Below, piece by piece: positions 50,556 to 59,323 of a DNA stretch of 64,000 nt (its first letter is position 1; the number at the start of each line of letters is the position of its first letter). The notes under the pieces were generated by a model, which worked only from the letters and a program-made list of their open reading frames with translations, had not been told where the DNA came from and ran no database searches. Made by a program: the position numbers and the translations under genes. The DNA comes from JAFKFH01 sp017307375 (GTDB lineage Bacteria; Pseudomonadota; Alphaproteobacteria; Ferrovibrionales; Ferrovibrionaceae). The stretch spans positions 3,100,001 through 3,164,000 of the forward strand of contig OZ245874.1 in the NCBI GenBank assembly GCA_965229335.1, given 5' to 3'.

Positions 50556-51907
50556 CCTTCTTGCCCCGCGACCAGGTCGACTGGCCGGCGGTCGCCGCAG
50601 CCCTCGGCCCGCTGACGGTGATCGACGATCCGGCGATGGTTCGCCAGAAGAGCCGCGACTTCTTCTGGTATTCGCCGATCCTGAAGCGGCAGATGAATCA
50701 TCTCAGCGGCGACCTGCTGGTCCTGCCGACCAGCGAGGACGAGGTGCTCCATGCCGCCCGCGTCGCGCGCCAGTTCCGGGTGCCGCTGACGGTGCGCGGG
50801 GCAGGTACCGGCAATTACGGCCAGGCCATGCCGCTGCATGGCGGCATCGTGCTCGATGTCAGCCGGCTGGCGCAGATCGGCGCCGTCGAGAAGGGGGTGC
50901 TGGCGGTCGGGGCCGGTGCCAAGCTGCGTGACATCGACGCCGTCTGCCGGCCGCTGGGCTGGGAATTGCGCATGCATCCCTCGACCAAGCGGACGGCCAC
51001 CATCGGCGGTTTCATCGCCGGCGGGTCGGGCGGTATCGGCTCGGTGATGTGGGGCCAGCTGCGCGATCGCGGCAACCTGCTCGGCCTGCGCCTCGTCACC
51101 CTTGGCGATGAACCCGAGGTGCTCGTGTTGAGCGGCGACGACGTCCAGCTTGCCAATCATGCCTATGGCTGCACCGGCATCATCACCGAGCTGAAGATGC
51201 CGATGGCCCCGGCCTATGACTGGGTCGACGTGGTCGTGCTGTTCGACGACTTCGCCCGCTGCAACCGCTTTGCCCAGGCCATCGCCGACGCCGACGGCGT
51301 GGTCAAGAAGCTGGTGACGACGATCGACGCCGCCGCGACCGGCTATTTCCGCGGGTTGGCCGACCATCTGCCGGCCGGCAAGCATGCCGCGCTGCTGATG
51401 ATCGCCGAACCGTTCCTCAGCGACTATGCGATGCTGGCCCGCGACTTCGGCGGCGTCGAAAGCTATCGCCTGGCCACGCCGGAGACCGAGGCGGGCGGCG
51501 TGCCGCTCTACGAATACACCTGGAACCACACGACGCTGCAGGCGCTGAAGGTCGACAAGGGCATCACCTATCTGCAGGCGCTGTTTCCCGCCGATGGCGG
51601 CCTCGACCTGGTCGAGGAGATGCGGTCGCGCTTCCCCGACGACTACATCATGCATTGCGAATTCCTGCGCGCCGGCGGGCGCGCGACCTGCGCGGCGCTG
51701 CCGCTGGTGCGCTACACGACCGACGAGCGGCTCTACGAGATCATCCGCGCGCACGAGGAACGCGGCATCCTGATCTTCGATCCGCACACCTTCATCCTGG
51801 AGGACGGCGGCATGAAGAAGGTCGATCAGGCGCAGGTCGATTTCCGTCGCCGCACCGATCCGCTGGGCCTGCTCAATCCCGGCAAGATGAAGGGCTGGGT
51901 TTCCTAG
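50552..51907 (+). CDS. FAD-binding (PCMH/VAO-type) oxidoreductase
   Basis: A 451-residue flavoprotein of the FAD_binding_4 family. The FAD half-site is VRGAGTGNYGQAMPLHGG and KRTATIGGFIAGGSGGIGS holds the second contact; the expected early linker histidine is not obvious. The family includes glycolate, lactate and alkyl-alcohol oxidases and dehydrogenases. The C-terminal half (VDVVVLFDDFARCNRFAQA onward) is a distinct substrate-binding region. Last gene of the transport/deaminase operon, so it probably oxidises the deaminated product or a breakdown intermediate. Confidence 0.85.
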   Translation: MTFLPRDQVDWPAVAAALGPLTVIDDPAMVRQKSRDFFWYSPILKRQMNHLSGDLLVLPTSEDEVLHAARVARQFRVPLTVRGAGTGNYGQAMPLHGGIVLDVSRLAQIGAVEKGVLAVGAGAKLRDIDAVCRPLGWELRMHPSTKRTATIGGFIAGGSGGIGSVMWGQLRDRGNLLGLRLVTLGDEPEVLVLSGDDVQLANHAYGCTGIITELKMPMAPAYDWVDVVVLFDDFARCNRFAQAIADADGVVKKLVTTIDAAATGYFRGLADHLPAGKHAALLMIAEPFLSDYAMLARDFGGVESYRLATPETEAGGVPLYEYTWNHTTLQALKVDKGITYLQALFPADGGLDLVEEMRSRFPDDYIMHCEFLRAGGRATCAALPLVRYTTDERLYEIIRAHEERGILIFDPHTFILEDGGMKKVDQAQVDFRRRTDPLGLLNPGKMKGWVS

Positions 51908-52494
51908 AACCGGCTGAACGCCGCCGTCACCTTGGCGAGGAAGGCCGCCCGTTCGGGCTGGCCGACATCGTCCATCCGGTAAAGGGCGTGCCAGTCGAAG
52001 CGGCAGTCGCGGGCCATCAGGCGGCGGACGCCGCGGCCCAGCACCTTGCGCACGGGATCGCCGAGATAGAAGCGCACGAGCCACCAGGGCGAGCCGTAGG
52101 TGGTGACGACGGCAAAGCGGCGGATGTTCGACATCTTGTGGGGCTTGATCGGTTGGTCGGGCACCACGTCGAAGGTGACTCCGGGCAGCCAGACCCGGTC
52201 GAACCAGCCCTTGAGCATCGCCGGCATGCCGTACCACCAGGTCGGATAGACCAGCACCAGCCCCTCGGCCCAGTGCAACTGGTCGACATAGGCCTGGACC
52301 GGCGTCACGTTGACTGCCGGGTCGTGATAATCGAGCCGCTCGCGCCGGGTGAGGGCCGGCGAGAACCCCTCGGCATAGAGGTCGAGCAGACGGACGTCGT
52401 GGCCGCCGCGGATCAGCGTCTCGACGATGGTGCGACGCAGGGCGGTGTTGAAGCTTTCCTCGACGGGATGGGCATGCACCACCAGAACCTTCAT
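51904..52494 (-). CDS. NAD(P)H-dependent flavodoxin-fold oxidoreductase (MdaB/KefF type)
   Basis: A 196-residue flavoprotein. The FMN/FAD-binding start is KVLVVHAHPVEESFNTAL, and VYPTWWYGMPAMLKGWFDRVW is the Flavodoxin_2 signature that holds the isoalloxazine and dimer interface. It performs two-electron reduction of quinones or similar. Convergent with the FAD oxidase gene, the stops overlapping by 4 bases, so not part of that operon, though it may be functionally related. Confidence 0.9.
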   Translation of the reverse strand: MKVLVVHAHPVEESFNTALRRTIVETLIRGGHDVRLLDLYAEGFSPALTRRERLDYHDPAVNVTPVQAYVDQLHWAEGLVLVYPTWWYGMPAMLKGWFDRVWLPGVTFDVVPDQPIKPHKMSNIRRFAVVTTYGSPWWLVRFYLGDPVRKVLGRGVRRLMARDCRFDWHALYRMDDVGQPERAAFLAKVTAAFSRF

Positions 52495-52507
52495 CGCCGC
52501 GCTTGCC

Positions 52508-53248
52508 TCATCCGATCGAACCCAGGGCAGGAAACCATTCCAGCAGCCAGAGGCCCAGCTGGCTGAACGTATTGGTGATGATCATGACGCCGGTCACGAC
52601 CATCATCAACCCCGCAGCGATCTCGACCTTCTTCAGATGCCGGCGGAAGCGGGCGGCGAAGCGCAGGAACGGGCGCAGGGCGAGTGCCGCCAGCAGGAAG
52701 GGAATGCCGAGGCCCGCGGCATAGGTGGCGAGCAGGCTGACGCCATAGCCGAGGCTGTCCTGGGTCGCGGCCACCGTCAGGATGGTCGCCAGGATCGGGC
52801 CGATGCAGGGCGTCCAGCCGAAGGCGAAGGCCAGGCCGACGACATAGGCGCCGAGCCAGTGGACCGGCTGCGCCTCGACCTGCATCCGTGCCTCGCGGTC
52901 GAGGAAGGGGATGCGGAAGATGCCGATATAGTGGATGCCCAGCACGATGATCAGGGCGCCGGCGACCTTGCCGATGACGTCGATATGCTCGAACAGCAGC
53001 GCGTGAACTGCCGAAGCCGAGGCGCCGAGCGCCACGAACACGGTGGAGAAACCGAGCACGAAGGCCAGCGCGGCCAGCACCACGCGGCGCGTCGTGCCCT
53101 GGTCGCGCCCGTCCTGGGCGACGAGATCGTCGAGGCTGGCGCCTGCGATGAAACACAGATAGGACGGCACCAGCGGCAGGACGCAGGGGCTGAGGAAGCT
53201 GAGCAGGCCGCCGCCGGCGGCGGCGGCATAGGTGATGTCGACGGCCAT
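52508..53248 (-). CDS. ccdA: Cytochrome c biogenesis / thiol-reductant transporter CcdA
   Basis: A 246-residue protein with six predicted transmembrane segments. The redox cysteines are in SFLSPCVLPLVPSYLCF (TM1) and FGWTPCIGPILA (TM4). CcdA carries electrons from cytoplasmic thioredoxin to periplasmic thiol proteins needed for haem ligation and metal or sulfur proteins. It is not accompanied by ccm or thioredoxin-like genes. It starts 34 bases after the helical-repeat protein gene upstream on the same strand. Confidence 0.93.
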   Translation of the reverse strand: MAVDITYAAAAGGGLLSFLSPCVLPLVPSYLCFIAGASLDDLVAQDGRDQGTTRRVVLAALAFVLGFSTVFVALGASASAVHALLFEHIDVIGKVAGALIIVLGIHYIGIFRIPFLDREARMQVEAQPVHWLGAYVVGLAFAFGWTPCIGPILATILTVAATQDSLGYGVSLLATYAAGLGIPFLLAALALRPFLRFAARFRRHLKKVEIAAGLMMVVTGVMIITNTFSQLGLWLLEWFPALGSIG

Positions 53249-53282
53249 GGCGCGGACCCTAGCCCAGACCGCCCCCGTGACG

Positions 53283-54008
53283 CTATCCCTCGTTCTGCGG
53301 CAAATGGGCCAGGGCGGCCACCTGCCCGAACCGTTCGACCAGCCGGGGCGACAGGGTGGTGGCGGCGAGCGGCACGACGGTCGGCGGCCGGTCGGCCGGG
53401 TCGATGGTCAGCCGGTAGTCGATCGTCACCGTCGGTTCTTCGCCCGCCCGGTCGATGCCGATACGGACCTCGCAGAGTTCGGCCCCGACCCGGGCGAGCA
53501 CGATCCGCTGATGGTCGGCCAGTTCGGCATGGCCAAGCATCGTGTGAACCAGGACCGGGGCCGCAGCCGGATCCTTCTTCTTCACCCGTTCGGCGATCTC
53601 GGCCAGCAACCCGGCTTCGCCCGCCACCAGCGGGATCAGCGCCAGCAGCGGCATCGCCGGGGCCGGCAACTGGCCGCGGCGGCCGAGGACGCGCCGGACC
53701 AGCCCCGCCGCCTGCGCGGCGCGGCCGAAACCGACGGCCGAGCCGGCCAGGCGCAGCGCGGTCAGCGGCGTGGTCGACCAGGGCAGCAGCGGCAGGGCGG
53801 CGTCGAGCGCCTCGATTGCCTCGGCCCGTCGCCCCAGCCGGGCGAGGATCGCGATATGCAGGGCCCGCGCCTCGACATCGTTGCCGTGGCGCTGGATGAG
53901 CTGGCGCGCCTGCCATTCCACCTGGCCGAGCGCGACCGCATCGTCGTCGGCCAGCGCGTCGAAGCGCTGGCGCAGATTTTCGACCCGATCGGCCGCATCG
54001 CTGGTCAT
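53283..54008 (-). CDS. Uncharacterised protein with TPR-like N-terminal helices
   Basis: A 241-residue soluble protein. ATG 54008 is chosen because AAGGAAGGCGGC lies directly upstream. Residues 1-150 look like paired helices (RQLIQRHGNDVEARALHIAI; LARLGRRAEAIEALDAALPLL), as in TPR/CcmH-type repeats. The C-terminal part (VGAELCEVRIGIDRAGEEP, VTIDYRLTIDP) is beta-rich. Predicted to be co-transcribed with ccdA, so a role in cytochrome or thiol assembly is possible but not shown. Confidence 0.6.
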   Translation of the reverse strand: MTSDAADRVENLRQRFDALADDDAVALGQVEWQARQLIQRHGNDVEARALHIAILARLGRRAEAIEALDAALPLLPWSTTPLTALRLAGSAVGFGRAAQAAGLVRRVLGRRGQLPAPAMPLLALIPLVAGEAGLLAEIAERVKKKDPAAAPVLVHTMLGHAELADHQRIVLARVGAELCEVRIGIDRAGEEPTVTIDYRLTIDPADRPPTVVPLAATTLSPRLVERFGQVAALAHLPQNEG

Positions 54009-54142
54009 GCCGCCTTCCTTCCAGGACCCCGAGGCCCCCATCATTGCCATGTCGGGCGGCGCCACCCAAGGGGCTTGCCGTCGGCGTGCCGATAACGCAC
54101 TCTCCGCCACAGGCAACGAGTTTTCGAGATCGGTAAGGGATC

Positions 54143-54709
54143 ATGACCGCGGCAAAGTCCGGATCGGTCGGCCGGCTTTATACGGCGGCGGAGCTCGAAA
54201 CGCTGTTCGAAGCCTTCGCGCGCCAGATTCGTGACGCCCGCCATGCCGGCGAGATCGCCGCCGAGCAGGTCCGGCACCTGTCGTTCCAGGGGTATGAGCG
54301 CTATCGCGAGGCGATGACCAATATCGCTGGTATCTCGACCGTCCTGCAGGACAAGCTGCCCTGGGTCGTCGATTCGGATGCCCATGCCGTCGAGGCGCGT
54401 TTCAACAAGCTGATGGCGCGCATGCTGGAAATGCGGGCCGAGGCCTCGGTCGAGATCTTCAACGGCCTGTCGGATGCCGGCACCCTGCCGATCGGTGGCC
54501 GCGAGGTCTTTCTGGTCGAACTGCACGAATTGTCGAAAGCCCTCGAAAGCCTGCGCGATCCCGATTTCGCGGCGCTGGTGTCGCCGGACGTACGCGACCA
54601 GATATCGACGGCGCATCATATACTTGGCGAAATCGTCGCCAATGCGCCAAGCCTTCTGGTGCTCGCCGCGCAGACGCACCGCAAAAGACGCAAGCCGTCT
54701 GTGAAATAG
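54143..54709 (+). CDS. Uncharacterised alpha-helical protein
   Basis: A 188-residue soluble protein, predicted mostly helical, ending in a basic tail (THRKRRKPSVK). GTAAGGG precedes the ATG at 54143. Internal stretches such as LPWVVDSDAHAVEARFNKLM and LVSPDVRDQISTAHHILGE show no domain I recognise. It is divergent from the TPR-like gene and 36 bases before the molybdoenzyme gene on the same strand. Confidence 0.6.
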   Translation: MTAAKSGSVGRLYTAAELETLFEAFARQIRDARHAGEIAAEQVRHLSFQGYERYREAMTNIAGISTVLQDKLPWVVDSDAHAVEARFNKLMARMLEMRAEASVEIFNGLSDAGTLPIGGREVFLVELHELSKALESLRDPDFAALVSPDVRDQISTAHHILGEIVANAPSLLVLAAQTHRKRRKPSVK

Positions 54710-54745
54710 CTGTCGCGGCGGGGTGGCTTTGCTACAGTCGCGGCC

Positions 54746-57631
54746 ATGACGCGACCGCCCGACTCCTCATCATCAGACCGTCCGATTGCGCGGTCGCCCG
54801 ACGTGGCCGACGAGATCCGGACCACGACCTGCTACATGTGCGCCTGCCGCTGCGGTGTCCGCGTCCATCTCAAGGATGGACGCATCCGCTATATCGACGG
54901 CAACCCGGCCCACCCGGTGAACCGCGGCGTGATCTGCGGCAAGGGTGCTGCCGGTATCATGAAGCAGGAATCGCCGGCCAAGCTGGCCAAGCCTCTGCTG
55001 CGCACCGGCCCGCGCGGGTCGAACGAGTTTCGCGAAATCGAGTGGGACGAGGCGCTGGCCCTTGCCGCCGACTGGCTGGGACAGGTGCGGCGCACCGATC
55101 CGAAGCGCCTGGCCTTCTTCACCGGCCGCGACCAGTCCCAGGCGCTGACCGGCTGGTGGGCCGAACAGTTCGGCACGCCGAATTATGCCGCCCATGGCGG
55201 CTTCTGTTCGGTCAACATGGCGGCCGCCGGCCTCTATACGATCGGCGGCTCGTTCTGGGAGTTCGGCGAGGCCGATTTCGAGCGGACCAAGCTGTTCGTC
55301 ATGTTCGGCGTGGCCGAGGATCACGGTTCCAACCCGATCAAGCTCGGCCTGGCCAGGCTCAAGGCGAACGGTGCGCGTTTCGTCTCGGTCAACCCGGTGC
55401 GTACCGGCTATTCGGCGATCGCCGACCAGTGGATCGGCCTGCGGCCCGGCACCGACGGGCTGTTCATCGGCGCACTGATCGGCGAATTGCTGCGGGCAGA
55501 CCGGATCGATTTCGAGTTCCTGGCCCGTTACACCAACGCCCCCTGGCTGGTGATCGACGCGCCCGGCACGGCAGATCACGGGCTGTTCGCACGCAATGCC
55601 GAAGGGCGGCCCCTGCTGTGGGACGGGGTGCGCAACGAGGTGGTCGATGCCCATGTCGCCGGCACCAGCCCGCGCCTGGCCGGCGATGTCGTGCTGGATG
55701 ACGGGCGGCGGGCCCGGCCGGCCTTCGCGCTGATGGCCGAACGCTTCCTGGCGTCCGAATACCTGCCCGAGGCCGCGGCTGCCGCCTGCGGCATCGCACC
55801 CGATGTCATCCGCGGCCTGGCGGCCGAGATGGCGCGGGTGGCGTTCGAGGAGACGATCACGCTGGACGTGCCCTGGACCGACTGGGCCGGGCGCCGCCAC
55901 GACAAGATGGTCGGGCGGCCGGTCAGCTTCCATGCGATGCGCGGCATTTCGGCCCATTCGAACGGCTTTCACACCTGCCGGGCGCTGCACGTGCTGCAGA
56001 TGGTGCTGGGCACCATCGATTGCCCCGGCGGTTTCCGCTACAAGCCGCCTTTCCCCAAGCCGGTGCCGCCGCCGCCGCGCCCTGGCGGCCGGGTCGGCGA
56101 GGTCCGGCCCGGCGAGAAGCTCGCCGGTGGCCCGCCGCTCGGTTTCGTCCAGGGGCCGGCCGACCTGCTGGTCGATGCGGCGGGGACGCCGCTGCGCATC
56201 GACAAGGCCTATTCGTGGGAGGCACCGATCGCGGCCCACGGCCTGATGCACCACGTGATCCGCAATGCCTGGGCCGCCGATCCCTATCCGATCGAGGTGC
56301 TGTTCCTGTTCATGGCCAACATGAGCTGGAATTCGGCGATGAACATCGGCGAAACGCTGCAGATGCTGACCGACCGCGATCCGGAAAGCGGCGAGTACCG
56401 GATACCGAAGATCATCTACGCCGATGCCTTCGCCTCCGAGATGGTCGCCTATGCCGATCTGGTCCTGCCCGACACCACCTATCTGGAACGCCACGATTCG
56501 ATTTCGCTGCTCGACCGGCCGATCTCGGACCCGGACGGCCCGGCCGATTCGATCCGCCGGCCGGTGCTGCCGCTGGACCGCGATGTCCGGCCGTTCCAGA
56601 CCGTGCTGCTCGACCTCGGCGTCCGCCTCGGGCTGCCGGGGCTGGTCAGGGACGACGGCTCGGCCCTCTATCCCGGCGGCTTTCCCGACTACATGGTCAA
56701 CCACCAGCGCCGCCCCGGCATCGGCATGCTGGCCGGCTGGCGCGGCCCGAACGGCGACCAGCATGGCGTCGGCGCCCCCAACCCTGCGCAACTCGAGGCC
56801 TACATCGCCAATGGCTGCTTCTGGCACCAGAAGTTTCCCGAGAGCGCGCGGTTCTTCAAGCATGCCAACCGCGACTATCTCGAGATCGCCGCGCGCATGG
56901 GCTACATCGCCACGCCGGACCCGGTGATCATGCAGATCTATGCCGAACCGCTGCAGCGTTTCCGGCTGGCGGCCGACGGCTTCGGGCCGGTCCAGCCGCC
57001 GGACGCCGAGCGCGAGCGCATCCGCCGTTTCTTCGATCCCTTGCCGATCTGGTATGCGCCGCTCGAGGGCGAGTCGCTGTCGCCGGACGACTATCCGATG
57101 GCTGCCATCACCCAGCGGCCGATGATCATGTATCACGCCTGGGATTCGCAGAATGCCTGGCAGCGCCAGATCCTCGGCGAGAACCGGCTTTATCTGGCCC
57201 GTTCGACCGGTGAGCGTCTGGGCATCGCCGAGGACGACTGGATCTGGGTCGAGAGCCACAAGGGCCGCATCAAGGGTCAGGTCCGGCTGATGGAAGGCTG
57301 CAACCCCGAGACGCTGTGGACCTGGAATGCGGTCGGCAAGCGGGCAGGGGCCTGGGGCCTCGATCCCGCCGCGCCCGAAGCCCGGCGCGGCGTGCTGCTC
57401 AATCACCTGATCTCGGACCTGCTGCCCGATGGCCGGCGCGGCAATTGCGACCCGGTCACCGGCCAGGCGGCGTGGTACGACCTGCGTGTCCGCGTCCGCA
57501 GATGCGAGGCGGACGAAGCCGGCGTCTCGGCCCCGCAATATCCCGCCCTCAAGCCCTTGCCCCATGCCAAGCCGCGTCCCGGCATCCTGTCCTACGGTGC
57601 CTGGTTTCGCCGCCGGCGGGAGAACGCATGA
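54746..57631 (+). CDS. soeA: Molybdopterin oxidoreductase, SoeA-like sulfite dehydrogenase catalytic subunit
   Basis: A 961-residue Mo-bis-MGD enzyme of the DMSO-reductase/CISM family. The N-terminal [4Fe-4S] site is CYMCACRCGV plus VICGKG (cysteines 29, 32, 36, 64). The Mo domain (FFTGRDQSQALTGWWAEQFG) and the C-terminal molydop-binding barrel (about 820-930) follow. No Tat signal is present, so it acts in the cytoplasm, as SoeA does, oxidising sulfite to sulfate. It overlaps the Fe-S subunit gene by 4 bases and shares an operon with the DmsC-like anchor. Assignment as SoeA rather than another CISM is by cytoplasmic location and neighbours. Confidence 0.8.
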   Translation: MTRPPDSSSSDRPIARSPDVADEIRTTTCYMCACRCGVRVHLKDGRIRYIDGNPAHPVNRGVICGKGAAGIMKQESPAKLAKPLLRTGPRGSNEFREIEWDEALALAADWLGQVRRTDPKRLAFFTGRDQSQALTGWWAEQFGTPNYAAHGGFCSVNMAAAGLYTIGGSFWEFGEADFERTKLFVMFGVAEDHGSNPIKLGLARLKANGARFVSVNPVRTGYSAIADQWIGLRPGTDGLFIGALIGELLRADRIDFEFLARYTNAPWLVIDAPGTADHGLFARNAEGRPLLWDGVRNEVVDAHVAGTSPRLAGDVVLDDGRRARPAFALMAERFLASEYLPEAAAAACGIAPDVIRGLAAEMARVAFEETITLDVPWTDWAGRRHDKMVGRPVSFHAMRGISAHSNGFHTCRALHVLQMVLGTIDCPGGFRYKPPFPKPVPPPPRPGGRVGEVRPGEKLAGGPPLGFVQGPADLLVDAAGTPLRIDKAYSWEAPIAAHGLMHHVIRNAWAADPYPIEVLFLFMANMSWNSAMNIGETLQMLTDRDPESGEYRIPKIIYADAFASEMVAYADLVLPDTTYLERHDSISLLDRPISDPDGPADSIRRPVLPLDRDVRPFQTVLLDLGVRLGLPGLVRDDGSALYPGGFPDYMVNHQRRPGIGMLAGWRGPNGDQHGVGAPNPAQLEAYIANGCFWHQKFPESARFFKHANRDYLEIAARMGYIATPDPVIMQIYAEPLQRFRLAADGFGPVQPPDAERERIRRFFDPLPIWYAPLEGESLSPDDYPMAAITQRPMIMYHAWDSQNAWQRQILGENRLYLARSTGERLGIAEDDWIWVESHKGRIKGQVRLMEGCNPETLWTWNAVGKRAGAWGLDPAAPEARRGVLLNHLISDLLPDGRRGNCDPVTGQAAWYDLRVRVRRCEADEAGVSAPQYPALKPLPHAKPRPGILSYGAWFRRRRENA

Positions 57632-58362
57632 CCAGCCTGCCCTCCACCACGACCGGCGTCGCGCTAGGCCTCGCCATCGATCTCGACAGCTGCGTCGGCT
57701 GCCACGCCTGCGCGGTCGCCTGCAAGGAATGGAACTCGGGCGGCCATGCCGCGCCGCTGACCGATCTCGATCCCTACGGCGCGGCACCCAACGGCGTCTG
57801 GTTCAACCGCATCCATTCCTACGAGGCGGGCGAGGGCGGCGACGGCCTCACCGTGCATTTCCCCCGGTCCTGCCTGCATTGCGCGGAACCGGCCTGCGTC
57901 ACGGTCTGCCCCACCGGTGCCTCGTACAAGCGCGGCGAGGACGGGATCGTGCTGGTCGACGAATCGATGTGCATCGGCTGCAAGCTGTGTTCGTGGGCCT
58001 GCCCCTACGGCGCGCGCGAGTTCGACCAGGCCGAGGGGGTGATGAAGAAATGCACCCTCTGCGTCGACCGCATCTACAACGAAAACCTGCCGGAGGCCGA
58101 GCGCATTCCCGCCTGCGTCTCGGTCTGCCCGACCAAGTCGCGGCATTTCGGCGATTTCAACGATCCGGACTCGTCGGTCTCGCGCCTGACTGCCGGCCGC
58201 GGAGGCTATGACCTGATGCCGGAAATGGGCTATCGGCCGACCAACAAGTACCTGCCGCCGCGCCGTCAGGCGCCGGTCGCAGGCGCGCTGCCGCCGGTCG
58301 AGGCGGAGCCCGCGCCGGCCTCCGGCTTCCTGCGCTGGCTCGACCGCATCCTGTCGCGCTGA
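57628..58362 (+). CDS. soeB: SoeB-like [4Fe-4S] ferredoxin subunit
   Basis: A 244-residue electron-transfer subunit with four cysteine groups: DSCVGCHACAVACKEWN, HCAEPACVTVCPTGA, CIGCKLCSWACPYGA, KKCTLCVDR, and ACVSVCPTKSR completing the sets. These bind four [4Fe-4S] clusters, as in DmsB/NrfC relatives. The Pro/Ala tail ends near a short hydrophobic stretch. It would relay electrons from SoeA to the membrane anchor. ATG 57628 overlaps the soeA stop. Confidence 0.88.
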   Translation: MTSLPSTTTGVALGLAIDLDSCVGCHACAVACKEWNSGGHAAPLTDLDPYGAAPNGVWFNRIHSYEAGEGGDGLTVHFPRSCLHCAEPACVTVCPTGASYKRGEDGIVLVDESMCIGCKLCSWACPYGAREFDQAEGVMKKCTLCVDRIYNENLPEAERIPACVSVCPTKSRHFGDFNDPDSSVSRLTAGRGGYDLMPEMGYRPTNKYLPPRRQAPVAGALPPVEAEPAPASGFLRWLDRILSR

Positions 58363-58370
58363 GGGCCGGC

Positions 58371-59309
58371 ATGCATCCCGCCTATTCGGTTATCCTGTTC
58401 ACCACCGCCTCGGGCACCGGCTATGGCCTGCTGGCGTTCGCCGCGCTGTTCAGCCTGCTGGGCCGGCTGCCCGGCGACGCCTGGTTTCTCGGCGGCCTCG
58501 TCGCCCTGGCCCTGGCGCTGATCGCGGGCGGGTTGCTCAGCTCGACCTTCCATCTCGGCCGGCCCGAACGGGCCTGGCGTGCCTTCAGCCAGTGGCGCAC
58601 GTCCTGGCTGTCGCGCGAAGGCGTGCTGGCCTGCCTGAGCTTTCCGGTCGCGCTGGGCTTCGCGGCCGGCCGGGTCTTCGGCCTGGGGGGTACCGCCGGC
58701 CTCGCGGTTGCGACGATCGCGATCTCGATCGCGACGGTGGCGACCACGGCGATGATCTATGCGAGCCTGCGGCCGATCCGGCACTGGCATCATCCGCTGG
58801 TACCCCTCGGCTATGTGGTTTTTGCCGGCCAGGCCGGCGCGGCCTGGCTGCAGATGTGGCAGGCGCTGTGGGGGCGGGCGGACCCGCTGGTCACGGCCGC
58901 GGCGGTCCTGCTGCCGGCGGTGGGGCTGATCGTCAAGCTGGCCTACTGGCGCGCGGTCGATACCGGGCGCGCCGCCTCGACGGCCGAGACGGCGACCGGG
59001 CTGGGGCGTTTCGGGCGGGTGCGCCCGCTCGATCCCCCGCACACCTCGGCCAACTACCTGCTGAACGAAATGGGCTATCGCGTCGCGCGCAGGCACGCGG
59101 CGAAGCTGCGCGGCTACGCGCTTGCCCTGGCCTTCGTCGTGCCCTCGATGCTGTCGGCCGTGGCGCTCGTGGGCAGCCCCGGGCTGGCTGCGACGGTCGC
59201 GGTGGTGGCCGCGGCGGCAATGTCGCTCGGCCTTGTCGTCGAACGCTGGCTGTTCTTCGCCGAGGCGCGGCACAGCGTGACGCTCTACTACGACGCCCAG
59301 CCGGTGTGA
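58371..59309 (+). CDS. soeC: SoeC-like DmsC-type membrane anchor subunit
   Basis: A 312-residue membrane protein with eight likely segments, of the DmsC family. Conserved-looking elements are GLLSSTFHLGRPERAWRAF and SREGVLACLSFPVALGF. It would anchor SoeAB on the cytoplasmic face and pass electrons to quinone. Starts 8 bases after soeB and is followed after 14 bases by the metallo-hydrolase gene. Confidence 0.85.
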   Translation: MHPAYSVILFTTASGTGYGLLAFAALFSLLGRLPGDAWFLGGLVALALALIAGGLLSSTFHLGRPERAWRAFSQWRTSWLSREGVLACLSFPVALGFAAGRVFGLGGTAGLAVATIAISIATVATTAMIYASLRPIRHWHHPLVPLGYVVFAGQAGAAWLQMWQALWGRADPLVTAAAVLLPAVGLIVKLAYWRAVDTGRAASTAETATGLGRFGRVRPLDPPHTSANYLLNEMGYRVARRHAAKLRGYALALAFVVPSMLSAVALVGSPGLAATVAVVAAAAMSLGLVVERWLFFAEARHSVTLYYDAQPV

Positions 59310-59323
59310 GGGAGGGGACCGCC

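Noticed and set aside
54773..57787. 1004-residue open frame antisense to the molybdoenzyme gene
   Set aside because: It is a codon-position shadow of a high-GC gene: Arg/Gly/Asp/His-rich, no domains, and it ends within neighbours. The plus-strand protein has full motif support.
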